From assembly GCA_900540475.1 (NCBI GenBank), contig UQGG01000027.1:29555-93554 (forward strand): a stretch of 64,000 bases of DNA, written 5' to 3'. The notes under the pieces were generated by a model. It searched no databases, had not been told where the DNA came from, and worked only from the letters and a program-made list of their open reading frames with translations. Within the stretch, counting starts at the first letter, position 1; the number at the start of each line of letters is the position of its first letter. Source of the stretch: an uncultured Robinsoniella sp. (GTDB lineage Bacteria; Bacillota; Clostridia; Lachnospirales; Lachnospiraceae). The position numbers and the translations under genes were made by a program. Shown piece after piece: positions 34,102-43,011 of the stretch.

Positions 34102-34227
34102 ACAGCAATGTTAAAAACTTTGAGCAATGCTGTGGAAGCAACTTGGGGTGTGCAGATGGCAAAATAGGCAGTGCTGTCAGTAGGGTTTCTAGCCGGATGG
34201 AGTACTGGTTCAGCACAATCTGCCATC
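34102..34227 (+). other. Structured 5' leader of the first GH127 gene
   Basis: Three predicted helices: ACAGCA with TGCTGT (34102-34133), then nested GATGGCA with TGCCATC (34155-34161 and 34221-34227) around GTGCTG with CAGCAC (34171-34176 and 34211-34216). The element ends 24 bases before the ATG. It matches no riboswitch class I recognise. Confidence 0.45.
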
Positions 34228-34250
34228 AACAAAATGGAGAGGAGATTACA

Positions 34251-37200
34251 ATGAGGAAAAAGAAGGTTTTATGGAAAAAGTTGTTAAGTGGTTTTTTGGC
34301 TGTTACGATGGTTCTTGGCAGCGTGGCGCCAATGCAGGCAGGGGCGGAAGAGTCCGGAAAACAGGAAGAGGCAGAAAAGACATTACTTTATTTCGTGGAT
34401 GCGGGCGACCATGATGTGACGACAGTTTCAGATGGAGATGAATTCGGGGCATGGAATTCGGTGACGGATCAGGTCTTCGGAGAAGATCCCGGCACAGGTA
34501 AAATGTGGGGAATTGACGATCCTGGCGGAGATGTGTCAAGTGAGACATATCCGGGTACAGGCGTCTATACCAAATATACCTGGGCAAATGAACAGCTGGC
34601 GGATGATGGGGTATCTAAGGATCTCAGTTTCCGATATGGAAGAAATCAGAATGAAAGTGGATTCCAGGAGCTGTATGTGGATTATAAATTCGAGCTTCAG
34701 GCAGGTAAAACCTATGATGTGGAAGTAGGAGTAGGGAATAACTGGGGGAATTCCAGCCCTGTGGAAGTTTATGCCAACAGAGGAGAATCCGCTGAGCAGC
34801 ATATCGGAAGCAGTGGAGATATTTCGAAGCAGGGAAACGCCGTAGTGAAAGGGGAAGCAACAGCAGACGAAGATGGTTATCTGAGTATAGACGTGCGCAA
34901 AATTGACGAAGTAAAAGGGAAGACGATTAACCTGAACTGGATTCGCATTTATACCAGTGATTCTGTGCAGGATGAGGATCTGGAACTTCAGTTGAAATTT
35001 GACGGTACTGTTTCGGATACTTCCGGAAAAGATCTTCCGATTGCAGTGACCGGTAATGAGAATTACATAGAGGGAATGAATGGCAACGCGCTCCAGCTAG
35101 ATGGCAAGACCTATCTGAATCTGGGGAACAGCGCATCCCTGCAGCCGTCTATGCTGACTGCGGCGTTCTGGGTTAAAGCGCCGGAGAGTCTGGGCAAGGG
35201 CGAGCATATTATTATGTGGGCTAAGCCAAATGGCAATTATGCAGGAGAAGGATGGTATCTCTCCAGTCTGAGTGACACAGTGCCGCTGAAGCTGTCGGTT
35301 GGAACTTCAGTAGGCGGGGGACAGCCCATGGAGATATCCGTAGAGGATAGCAGAGATCAATTCTTTCCGCTGGATGAATGGGTGTATGTAACGGTCACTT
35401 ATGACAGTGAGGCAGGAGAAGCCTGCATCTACCGCAATGGAGTTGCACAGGAAGTAACATATAATAGCAAGGGAAATAAGATAATCGGCAATGACACAGA
35501 CAGCAAATATCTGGGCTTTAATTCGCCAAAGTATAACGGAGGGTTTGCAAAACTGGCATTTGATGACTTTGAAATCTACAGCCGCTGTTCAGATGCTGAA
35601 GAAGTTTCAGCCTTGTATCATCGCTACGGCGGGATTTATTCCGATGAAGAAATCGTGGATAAAGATGTGGCATTGTTAAATCCATTTGGAAATACGGATA
35701 CACTGGTTCAGGATGTAACCCTTCCGGCAGCAGGAAGAAATGGAAGTGACATTACCTGGAGCAGCAGCAGGGAAGAGGTGATTTCCAGCCAGGGCCAGGT
35801 GGTTCGTCCAGATCCCGGAGAAGAAGATGCCCAGGTAATCTTAACAGCGTCTGTCACTTCTGGGGATGTGACGAAGACAAAGGAATTTACACTTCTTGTT
35901 CCGGCTTTGACAGAAAATCAGCTGTATGTAAGCTACGATATGACGGTTCAGGACGGAATGCTGGTAGACAGGCAGGGCAGATGTAATGCGTCTCTGGCGG
36001 GTATGAATGAAAGCAATGTCATTACCGATGAAAATGGGGAAAAGAAACTAAACTTTACGGGAAATAAAAACCAGTATGTTAAGATCCCTTCCGGCATTAT
36101 CGAAGATGGAGATGAAAGTATCACCATTGAGATGAAATTCAACACGTCACAGATGGACTATGCCTGGGTTTTTAATCTGGGAACAAAAGATGCTAATAAC
36201 TACGTCTTTTTGAATCCCATCAGAGCAGGAGGAGAAGTTGCCTTTACCTTAAAAGCTGGTGGAAAAAGCGAACAGTCAGTTAATATCGGCGGCGCTGTTA
36301 AACCGGGAGAAGATACGACGGCTGCCATGGTATTCAGCGAAGACCAGACTGCCAGACTGTATCTCAACGGTAAGCTGGCGGGAACGACAAAGCACGGATA
36401 CAACCTGACGGATATTTTGAAAAACGGTGTGAAGAATCCGGAGGATGCCATTGGATATATGGGATTGTCACTCTATGGCAATGATCCGGGATACATTGGA
36501 ACCATTTCTTATTTTGATGTTTATAATTATGCAATGAGCGATCAGGAAGTGTGGCAGAATTATGCGGATAAAAATCTGGATATGACAGATGAGGATCGAA
36601 TTGCAGAAGACCTGAAGGCATTAAAGTTAACAGAAGGCGAACTTACCAAAGACTTTCTGGAACTGCCCAAGGTGGGACTGAATGGAAGCAGCATACTGTG
36701 GGAAAGCAGCAATCCGGATGTGATTGCCACAGATGGCACAGTGAACAGGCCCCAGGCAGGCGAAAAGGATGCTGAGGTAATCTTAAAAGCTGCGCTGACA
36801 CTTGGAAATCTTACGAAAAATAAAACGTTCCGCTTTCTTGTTCTGGCAGAGACCGATATCACCGGAATTGAAGATTTTCCATTAGGAGCAGTAGATGTTA
36901 CAAATGATTATTATGATCAGGTAACAGAAAAGGATATCGCCTTTTTAAAGGAGTTTGATGCGGACAGGCTGCTTTCCAGATTCCGTGAGACAGCAGGATT
37001 AAGCACCCAGAATAAACAGCCATACATCGGATGGGAAGACAGCTATATCGGCGGACATACCCTTGGACATTATCTGACAGCCTGTGCACAGGCATATCTG
37101 ACTGCCGATAAAGAGGAAGACAGAACCTGGATGAAAGAACGTCTTTCTTATTTGATTCAGGAACTGGAGAAGTGCCAGGAAGCAGTAGGAACAGGCTTTT

Positions 37201-40200
37201 TATTTGGCGCTAAGATTGAAGACCGGAATAATATTGAAAAACAGTTTGATATTATGGAAGGAAAAACAGGCGGTGCAAACTGGGTTCCATGGTATACCAT
37301 GCATAAAATACTGGCTGGTCTGGTAGACGTTTATAAATTCACCGGCGACGAAACGGCACTGAAGACAGCATCATCCCTTGGAGACTGGATTTACAATCGA
37401 ACCAGCAAATGGGATACAGCTACACAGCGCCGGGTGCTGAATATTGAATATGGCGGAATGAATGACTGCCTCTATGAACTTTACAAATCAACCGGAAAAG
37501 AAGAGCATGCCAAAGCTGCCCATATGTTTGATGAAGATACCTTATTTGAAAATGTGTTGGCTGGAACACCGAATATTCTAAATGGAAAGCATGCCAATAC
37601 TACCATTCCCAAATTTTTGGGGGCATTAAACCGCTACCGCGCACTGGACGGGAAGACAATCAACGGGGAAAAACAGGATGCCACAAATTTATCCCTGTAT
37701 CTTCAGTATGCAGAAGCATTCTGGGATATGGTAATTGAAAGACATACCTATATTACAGGAGGCAACAGTGAGTGGGAACATTTTGGAGCAGACAATATCC
37801 TGGACGCAGAGCGGACCCAGTGTAATTGTGAGACCTGTAACACTTACAATATGCTCAAAATGACCAGAGAATTATTTAAGATAACCGGAAATAAAAAATA
37901 CTCGGATTATTATGAAAACACCTTCCTCAATGCCATTATGTCATCCATAAATCCGGAAACAGGTATGACTACCTATTTCCAGCCTATGGCAGCAGGATAT
38001 TTCAAAGTATATGCGGATACCAACATCAATAATAATCAGTTCTGGTGCTGTACCGGAAGTGGAATGGAGAATTTTACAAAGCTTGGGGACAGTATTTATT
38101 TCTATAAAGACCATACCCTCTTTGTCAATCAGTATCTGAGTTCAGAGCTGACCTGGGATGAGAAAAATGTAAAGCTTACTCAGAATACTTCCATTCCCGA
38201 AACGGATACATCAGAATTTACCGTTTCCTTATTAAATGGAGCCGACCAGGCAGAGATGAACCTGCGTCTGTCAGTACCTTCCTGGGTTGCAGGGACGCCG
38301 GCAGTAAAAGTAAATGGAACAGACCAGAAAGCAGAGACAGCGGGGGGATACATCTGCATAGACAGAACCTGGAAAGACGGTGACACCGTGAGTGTGCAGC
38401 TTCCTATGGAAGTAAGGGCATATACACTGCCCGACAATGACGGGGTATACGCTTTTAAATACGGACCGGTCGTATTAAGTGCAGAGCTTGGTACGGATGA
38501 TAAAATGGATCTGACCACTTGCGGTGTGGCTGTTTCTATTCCAAAGACAAAAGTAGTGGGCCTGGAATCCGCAAGCCCCAAAGATGGAAAAAGAGCGGTG
38601 CTGGGAACTGAGACCATCGATATTGAAGACTATACCGTAGATGATTTTATGGAAAATATCAATCAGCATCTGGTTAAGACGGTAGGAGAAGACGGCAACC
38701 TGGCATTTAAGCTGGAAGGAACGGACCATGATCTGACCTTCTCGACCCATTATCTGCAGCATACACAGCGATATGGAATTTACTGGTATTTTACCGGAGC
38801 GGACAGCAGTGCAGAAGACCAGCAGGCAGTTATTCTCAAGCAAAAAGAAGAAGGCCGTGCAAACCAGGCTAAAATCGATGTGATCAAGGCAGGATACGGA
38901 CAATACGAAAACGACAATATTCATCAGCTGGATGACAACAATGGTGCAGGCTCTGTGGGCGGAAGCGATGAAGCGTTAAATGGCATGACTACACGTTATG
39001 CGAAACCGGGCGGTTTCTTCACCTACCGGATGATCGTCAACAAAGAGAAAAAGAACTATATTTTATGCAATTTAGCAAAAATTGACAATGGCAAAACATT
39101 AAAGATTACAGCGGGAGATCAGGTCATTTATCAGGAAAAACTAAATTATTCCGGAAAAGATGCTGTCTATGAAATGAAAATCGAAATTCCGGAATACGCA
39201 GTAAAAAAAGCGCAGTCTATCACGGTAGATGACACCGCAACCGGAACCCAGAAAACTTACGACGTAGTACCGCTGAAGTTCGAGGGCGCGGCGAATGAGA
39301 CATCAGCACGTTTAGTAGAAGAGATGTATATTTCAACCAGCTACAGCAAGAATGCATATCTGGTTTCCCTGACTCCAAATGTGGGAACCGTGGAAATGAA
39401 GGAAGACAGCTGCCTGATTACCGTGCCAACAGAGACACAGGAGGTTGGGCTTACTGCAAAGCTGGCAGATACCTATGGATTGCTTTACGTAAATGACATC
39501 CTTGTCAATGATTCTGCTGTACAGAAAATTGCTCTGGAAGGCGATAAAACAGTGGCTGCGCTGCGGGTATACGCAGAAGACCATGAGACATATCAGGATT
39601 ATGCAGTTACCATTGAAAGAAAAGATGTGGCTAAAGAAGTACTGGTAAGCCAGATTCTCACCGGGTGGAGCCAGAAAACCATGCTAACAGGAGAAAGTAT
39701 CCTGATTGATGCGAAAGTTCTGCCGGAAAATGCAGCCAATAAGAGCCTGAAATATCAGTCCGGCAATGAAAAAGTTGCAGTGGTAACCGGTAATAAAATA
39801 ACGGCTGCAGCACCTGGAACTACAGTTATAACCGTCTCAGCAACCGATGGTTCCGGCGTGAAGACATCCTTGACCGTGACCGTAAAAGCTCCGGCACCAA
39901 AGCCGGTTCCGGTTCAGAGTATTTCCCTGAACCCCACAGCTAAAACAGTTACCGTAGGGGAAAGCTTTGCACTTCAGGCACAGATATCACCTGGAGATGC
40001 CAGCAATAAAAATGTGACTTTCACTTCTTCCAATACCAGGGCAGTGGCGGTAAACAAAAATCAGGTTGTGGCAAAAGAGCCGGGTCAAGCGGTGGTCACT
40101 GTGACAGCACAGGATGGATCAGGCGTAAAGGCATCCATGACTGTAACCGTTAAACTCGCGGTACCGGGGAAAGTAAAAGCAGTTCAGTCAGGTGCAGCAA

Positions 40201-40706
40201 AAGTAAAAGTTAGCTGGAGTAAATCGTCCAAAGCAGTAAAATACAATGTATACCGTTCCACAAAGGCAAAGAGCGGTTACCGCAAAATCAAGACGGTTAT
40301 GTCCTCTTCTTATACAGACCGCAAAGTAACTGCGGGAAAAACATATTATTATAAAGTGCAGGCAGTGGCATCCTCTGGTTCATACAACAGTGCAGACAGT
40401 GCAGCTGTGAAAGCATCGCTGTTGAAAGTGCCGTCCATAAAAGTGAAGTCCGTGAAAAAGGGCAGAGTGGATATCAGCTGGAAGAAAATAAGCGGTGCAT
40501 CCGGCTATGAGATTTATGTTTCTGCTGATAAATCGAAAGGTTATAAGAAAAAAGCGGTAGTTAAGAAACAGAAAACAGTGAAAACTTCCGTAAAAGGATT
40601 AAAGAGCAAAAAGAAATACTACGTAAAAATCAGGGCTTACCGCACGGTTGATAAAAAGAAAGTATACGGATCATATTCCAAAATAAAAGGGATTACAATT
40701 AAATAG
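34251..40706 (+). CDS. Giant secreted GH127-family beta-L-arabinofuranosidase-like enzyme
   Basis: The start is ATG 34251 after GAGAGGAG; 2151 residues. Order of domains: signal peptide (1-33); carbohydrate-binding-like region (about 40-240); LamG/concanavalin-like domain (240-455); Ig-like (470-550); second LamG-like (555-770); Ig-like (775-870); GH127 (876-1490); beta-rich linker; cadherin-like sandwich (about 1690-1790); two Big_2 Ig-like repeats (1795-1965); two Lys-rich fibronectin-III-like domains to the end. The GH127 zinc/nucleophile site is intact: Glu1194-Thr-Cys1196 and Cys1266-Cys1267, matching the Glu-x-Cys and Cys-Cys of HypBA1. No sorting motif; the basic C-terminal domains probably bind the cell wall. 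It should release beta-L-arabinofuranose or a similar furanose. Confidence 0.88.
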   Translation: MRKKKVLWKKLLSGFLAVTMVLGSVAPMQAGAEESGKQEEAEKTLLYFVDAGDHDVTTVSDGDEFGAWNSVTDQVFGEDPGTGKMWGIDDPGGDVSSETYPGTGVYTKYTWANEQLADDGVSKDLSFRYGRNQNESGFQELYVDYKFELQAGKTYDVEVGVGNNWGNSSPVEVYANRGESAEQHIGSSGDISKQGNAVVKGEATADEDGYLSIDVRKIDEVKGKTINLNWIRIYTSDSVQDEDLELQLKFDGTVSDTSGKDLPIAVTGNENYIEGMNGNALQLDGKTYLNLGNSASLQPSMLTAAFWVKAPESLGKGEHIIMWAKPNGNYAGEGWYLSSLSDTVPLKLSVGTSVGGGQPMEISVEDSRDQFFPLDEWVYVTVTYDSEAGEACIYRNGVAQEVTYNSKGNKIIGNDTDSKYLGFNSPKYNGGFAKLAFDDFEIYSRCSDAEEVSALYHRYGGIYSDEEIVDKDVALLNPFGNTDTLVQDVTLPAAGRNGSDITWSSSREEVISSQGQVVRPDPGEEDAQVILTASVTSGDVTKTKEFTLLVPALTENQLYVSYDMTVQDGMLVDRQGRCNASLAGMNESNVITDENGEKKLNFTGNKNQYVKIPSGIIEDGDESITIEMKFNTSQMDYAWVFNLGTKDANNYVFLNPIRAGGEVAFTLKAGGKSEQSVNIGGAVKPGEDTTAAMVFSEDQTARLYLNGKLAGTTKHGYNLTDILKNGVKNPEDAIGYMGLSLYGNDPGYIGTISYFDVYNYAMSDQEVWQNYADKNLDMTDEDRIAEDLKALKLTEGELTKDFLELPKVGLNGSSILWESSNPDVIATDGTVNRPQAGEKDAEVILKAALTLGNLTKNKTFRFLVLAETDITGIEDFPLGAVDVTNDYYDQVTEKDIAFLKEFDADRLLSRFRETAGLSTQNKQPYIGWEDSYIGGHTLGHYLTACAQAYLTADKEEDRTWMKERLSYLIQELEKCQEAVGTGFLFGAKIEDRNNIEKQFDIMEGKTGGANWVPWYTMHKILAGLVDVYKFTGDETALKTASSLGDWIYNRTSKWDTATQRRVLNIEYGGMNDCLYELYKSTGKEEHAKAAHMFDEDTLFENVLAGTPNILNGKHANTTIPKFLGALNRYRALDGKTINGEKQDATNLSLYLQYAEAFWDMVIERHTYITGGNSEWEHFGADNILDAERTQCNCETCNTYNMLKMTRELFKITGNKKYSDYYENTFLNAIMSSINPETGMTTYFQPMAAGYFKVYADTNINNNQFWCCTGSGMENFTKLGDSIYFYKDHTLFVNQYLSSELTWDEKNVKLTQNTSIPETDTSEFTVSLLNGADQAEMNLRLSVPSWVAGTPAVKVNGTDQKAETAGGYICIDRTWKDGDTVSVQLPMEVRAYTLPDNDGVYAFKYGPVVLSAELGTDDKMDLTTCGVAVSIPKTKVVGLESASPKDGKRAVLGTETIDIEDYTVDDFMENINQHLVKTVGEDGNLAFKLEGTDHDLTFSTHYLQHTQRYGIYWYFTGADSSAEDQQAVILKQKEEGRANQAKIDVIKAGYGQYENDNIHQLDDNNGAGSVGGSDEALNGMTTRYAKPGGFFTYRMIVNKEKKNYILCNLAKIDNGKTLKITAGDQVIYQEKLNYSGKDAVYEMKIEIPEYAVKKAQSITVDDTATGTQKTYDVVPLKFEGAANETSARLVEEMYISTSYSKNAYLVSLTPNVGTVEMKEDSCLITVPTETQEVGLTAKLADTYGLLYVNDILVNDSAVQKIALEGDKTVAALRVYAEDHETYQDYAVTIERKDVAKEVLVSQILTGWSQKTMLTGESILIDAKVLPENAANKSLKYQSGNEKVAVVTGNKITAAAPGTTVITVSATDGSGVKTSLTVTVKAPAPKPVPVQSISLNPTAKTVTVGESFALQAQISPGDASNKNVTFTSSNTRAVAVNKNQVVAKEPGQAVVTVTAQDGSGVKASMTVTVKLAVPGKVKAVQSGAAKVKVSWSKSSKAVKYNVYRSTKAKSGYRKIKTVMSSSYTDRKVTAGKTYYYKVQAVASSGSYNSADSAAVKASLLKVPSIKVKSVKKGRVDISWKKISGASGYEIYVSADKSKGYKKKAVVKKQKTVKTSVKGLKSKKKYYVKIRAYRTVDKKKVYGSYSKIKGITIK

Positions 40707-40716
40707 TTTATAAAAA

Positions 40717-40762
40717 AGGATTTTAATCCCGGAATTACTTTCGGGGTTAAAATTCTTTTTCT
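40717..40762 (+). terminator. Intrinsic terminator after the first GH127 gene
   Basis: Stem GGATTTTAATCCCG with CGGGGTTAAAATTC, followed by TTTTT. Confidence 0.85.
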
Positions 40763-40789
40763 AAAGGCGTTTATGCGTTTACGATAAAA

Positions 40790-40816
40790 AATCCCACTTT
40801 ATTCATAAGAAATCCC
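40790..40816 (+). promoter_or_regulatory. Direct repeats upstream of a YesN regulator, possible AraC-type site
   Basis: AATCCC-A/G-C/T-TT occurs twice, 21 bases apart (two helical turns), the spacing typical of AraC-type binding. The region 40817-40904 has no good -35 box, as expected if an activator is needed. Confidence 0.35.
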
Positions 40817-40904
40817 GTTTCTTTTTCTATATATTTTTGCATTACTATAAATAGGAAAAATAACTGTTTAATATTAATCAAGAACACAGGCAGGGAGAAG
40901 AAAA

Positions 40905-42542
40905 ATGATTAAGGTATTTTTAGTAGAAGATGAAATTTTAATTCGAAACGGTATCAAAAAAGGCATCCAATGGGAGCGGGAGGGGCTTTCTTTTGTAGGG
41001 GAAGCATCGGATGGGGAATTGGCGTATCCCATGATCTTAAAAACGAAACCGGATATTCTGATCACAGATATAAAAATGCCCTTCATGGATGGCTTTGAAC
41101 TGAGTAAGGCTGTTCTTCGGGAATTGCCGGATATAAAAGTAATTATATTAAGTGGATACGGAGAATTTGGTTATGCCCAGGAAGCGATTAAAATGGGGGT
41201 GCAGGAGTATCTGCTGAAGCCGATATCCTCAAAAAGGCTGCTGGTGGCAATTAAAGAAGTCGCGGAAATTATTGATAAAGAGCGTGAGGAACGAATACTT
41301 CTGGAAAAGTATTCCAAAGAAATGGAGGAGAATGTCAGGAGAAATATCCAGTGCTTTTTCACCATGCTTGTAACGGAACAGGTACCAATGTCCGCAGCCC
41401 TGGAACAGGGGCGGCAGCTGGGAATGGAACTCAGCGCGGAAAAATATAATATGATTCTGTTCAAAATACGGAAAAAAGACCATGAGGCAGAATATTCCGA
41501 AGGGGTAGTGGAGGTTATGGAACAAATTCAGCAATATGTAGATACCCAAAACCATGTATTTGTATATGAAAGGGGCGCAGAAGGCGTGGCATTTCTGATA
41601 AAAGGGGACAGCAGTGAGGAATTAAATGAGAAAATTGCAAAGTTTTGTACTTATCTGATAAAGCTCATCGAAGGTTATGATAATCTGGAATATTATGCCG
41701 GAGTGGGGAAGATGGTATCCAGACTTCGTGAACTAAGGGATAGTTATAATGAGGCGGACAAGGTATTTTCAAGCCGATTTGTGGAAAACTGGAACAGGGT
41801 GGTGTATCAGGGCAACTATCTCCCCGGGGCAGTGGCTGATATCGATATATACAAGGTTTATTCTGTTGAGGACTCCAGAAAAATGATCCGCCAGTTCTTA
41901 AGAAACGGTACGCTGGACGAGGTACCAAGCTTTATCAAGGGATACTTTGGAAAGAACAGCCAGGACAACCTAAAATCATTAATGATGCGCCAGTATATCT
42001 GTATGGATATTTATTTCAGCGTGATTGCATTTGGAGAGGAGATCCAGCTGAGCAAGGAAGAACTGATCGAAAACTGTGGAGAAATTAAGGGACTGACGGA
42101 ACATATAGTGGGTCTGGATACTACAAAACAGTACATCCGTGATCTGCTTGAAAATGTACTTCTTCTGAGAGACAGTGCATCCGGACGTAAATATTCGGAT
42201 ATTTTGCTTAAGGCAAAGTCTTATATTACCGAAAATTATATGCAGGAAGACATGTCACTGAACACGCTGGCATCCCATGTAAATATGAGCCCCAGCTATT
42301 TCAGCTCCGTTTTCAGCCAGGAATCGGGTATGACTTTCGTAGAATATCTGACAGAAGTACGAATGGATAAGGCAAAAGAGCTATTGATGTGTTCCAACCA
42401 GAAGACCTCCGAGATCGGATACCAGGTGGGCTATAAGGATTCCCACTACTTTAATTACATATTTAAAAAGACCCAAAAGTGTTCGCCGAAAGAGTACAGG
42501 CTCAGAGGGAAAAAAGTTCCAGACATCAGAGCGTGTTTGTAA
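40905..42542 (+). CDS. YesN-type response regulator (REC plus AraC HTH), copy 1
   Basis: A 545-residue regulator. The REC domain (1-120) has acidic pair Glu8/Asp9, phospho-acceptor Asp55 in ILITDIKMPFMDG, Ser83 and Lys105. A long middle domain follows, then a C-terminal AraC double HTH (LNTLASHVNMSPSYFSSVFS and SEIGYQVGYKDSHYFNYIFK). It lies between the GH127 gene and the sugar importer. No kinase gene is adjacent; the kinase at 50141 is the only candidate in the window. Confidence 0.92.
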   Translation: MIKVFLVEDEILIRNGIKKGIQWEREGLSFVGEASDGELAYPMILKTKPDILITDIKMPFMDGFELSKAVLRELPDIKVIILSGYGEFGYAQEAIKMGVQEYLLKPISSKRLLVAIKEVAEIIDKEREERILLEKYSKEMEENVRRNIQCFFTMLVTEQVPMSAALEQGRQLGMELSAEKYNMILFKIRKKDHEAEYSEGVVEVMEQIQQYVDTQNHVFVYERGAEGVAFLIKGDSSEELNEKIAKFCTYLIKLIEGYDNLEYYAGVGKMVSRLRELRDSYNEADKVFSSRFVENWNRVVYQGNYLPGAVADIDIYKVYSVEDSRKMIRQFLRNGTLDEVPSFIKGYFGKNSQDNLKSLMMRQYICMDIYFSVIAFGEEIQLSKEELIENCGEIKGLTEHIVGLDTTKQYIRDLLENVLLLRDSASGRKYSDILLKAKSYITENYMQEDMSLNTLASHVNMSPSYFSSVFSQESGMTFVEYLTEVRMDKAKELLMCSNQKTSEIGYQVGYKDSHYFNYIFKKTQKCSPKEYRLRGKKVPDIRACL

Positions 42543-42554
42543 TTCTTACTGCAT

Positions 42555-42645
42555 AACTGGAATTTTCTAACATTTCCGGAGCTCTTTTTGGAGGCATGCG
42601 GGCGTTTGCTGAGAAATACGAATGCATTTCTCGGCGAATGCCCGC
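42555..42645. repeat. Dispersed hairpin repeat, copy A
   Basis: A 43-bp conserved flank (AACTGG-A-ATTTTCTAAC onward) followed by a 20-bp stem: arms 42598-42617 (beginning GCGGGC, ending GAGAAAT) and 42626-42645, with an 8-base loop. All 20 pairs form, three as G-T wobbles. It is about 80% identical over 84 bp to the copy at 63917-64000. There is no T-run after it, so it is not a simple terminator. Confidence 0.85.
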
Positions 42646-42853
42646 TTAGTATTCTAGGGGAGCCAGTGGAATACTTTCTTTTACACACTCTAATTCACTT
42701 CAAAAAATTTCGAACATTTAAAAAAAATATCTTACAAAATACCCACACAGATCAAATAATACAAAAAATACATTACAAATCGCAAAAGTCCGTCCGTATA
42801 AAATTTTTTTGAAATAGATTATGATAAAGATGCTTAAAGAAATCAACTTGTAA

Positions 42854-42976
42854 CTGTTCTACACACAGGGATGTGCATTTACTGAACAGCCTGAGAAATG
42901 TGGAACGAGCGAACGTAAGTCTCAGCGCCAAAGGCGATTTGCATGGGCTTACGGCTTATCTGTTCAGGGAACAGAT
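42854..42976 (+). promoter_or_regulatory. Structured leader of the sugar-importer operon
   Basis: CTGTTC (42854) and GAACAG (42884) form one possible stem. CGTAAG with CTTACG (42914-42953) encloses GCGCC with GGCG. ATCTGTTC with GAACAGAT (42958-42976) is a perfect 8-bp hairpin ending about 25 bases before the ribosome binding site. The repeated CTGTTC/GAACAG boxes could form alternative pairings or bind a protein. Confidence 0.5.
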
Positions 42977-43011
42977 CTATCAATTTTTTAAAATCTAAGG
43001 AGGATTTATTA

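Larger units (their letters stand above)
33800..34250 (+). other. 451-bp non-coding region before the first GH127 gene
   Basis: No gene is visible. It holds an extended -10 and terminator pair (33891-33977), then a structured leader (34102-34227). A weak promoter candidate, TGAACA, 17-base spacer, TAAAAT, lies near 34036-34064. Confidence 0.6.
42543..43011 (+). other. 469-bp non-coding region before the sugar importer
   Basis: It holds repeat copy A (42555-42645), then an AT-rich stretch (about 42690-42840) likely to contain the importer promoter, and a structured leader (42854-42976). No coding sequence is convincing. Confidence 0.6.

Noticed and set aside
34102..34227. Known riboswitch (c-di-GMP or cobalamin) before the first GH127 gene
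   Set aside because: Stems are present but the conserved core sequences of these classes are not.
40766..40782. Second cre-like site before YesN copy 1
   Set aside because: The minus-strand match has two mismatches at conserved positions and is not a palindrome.
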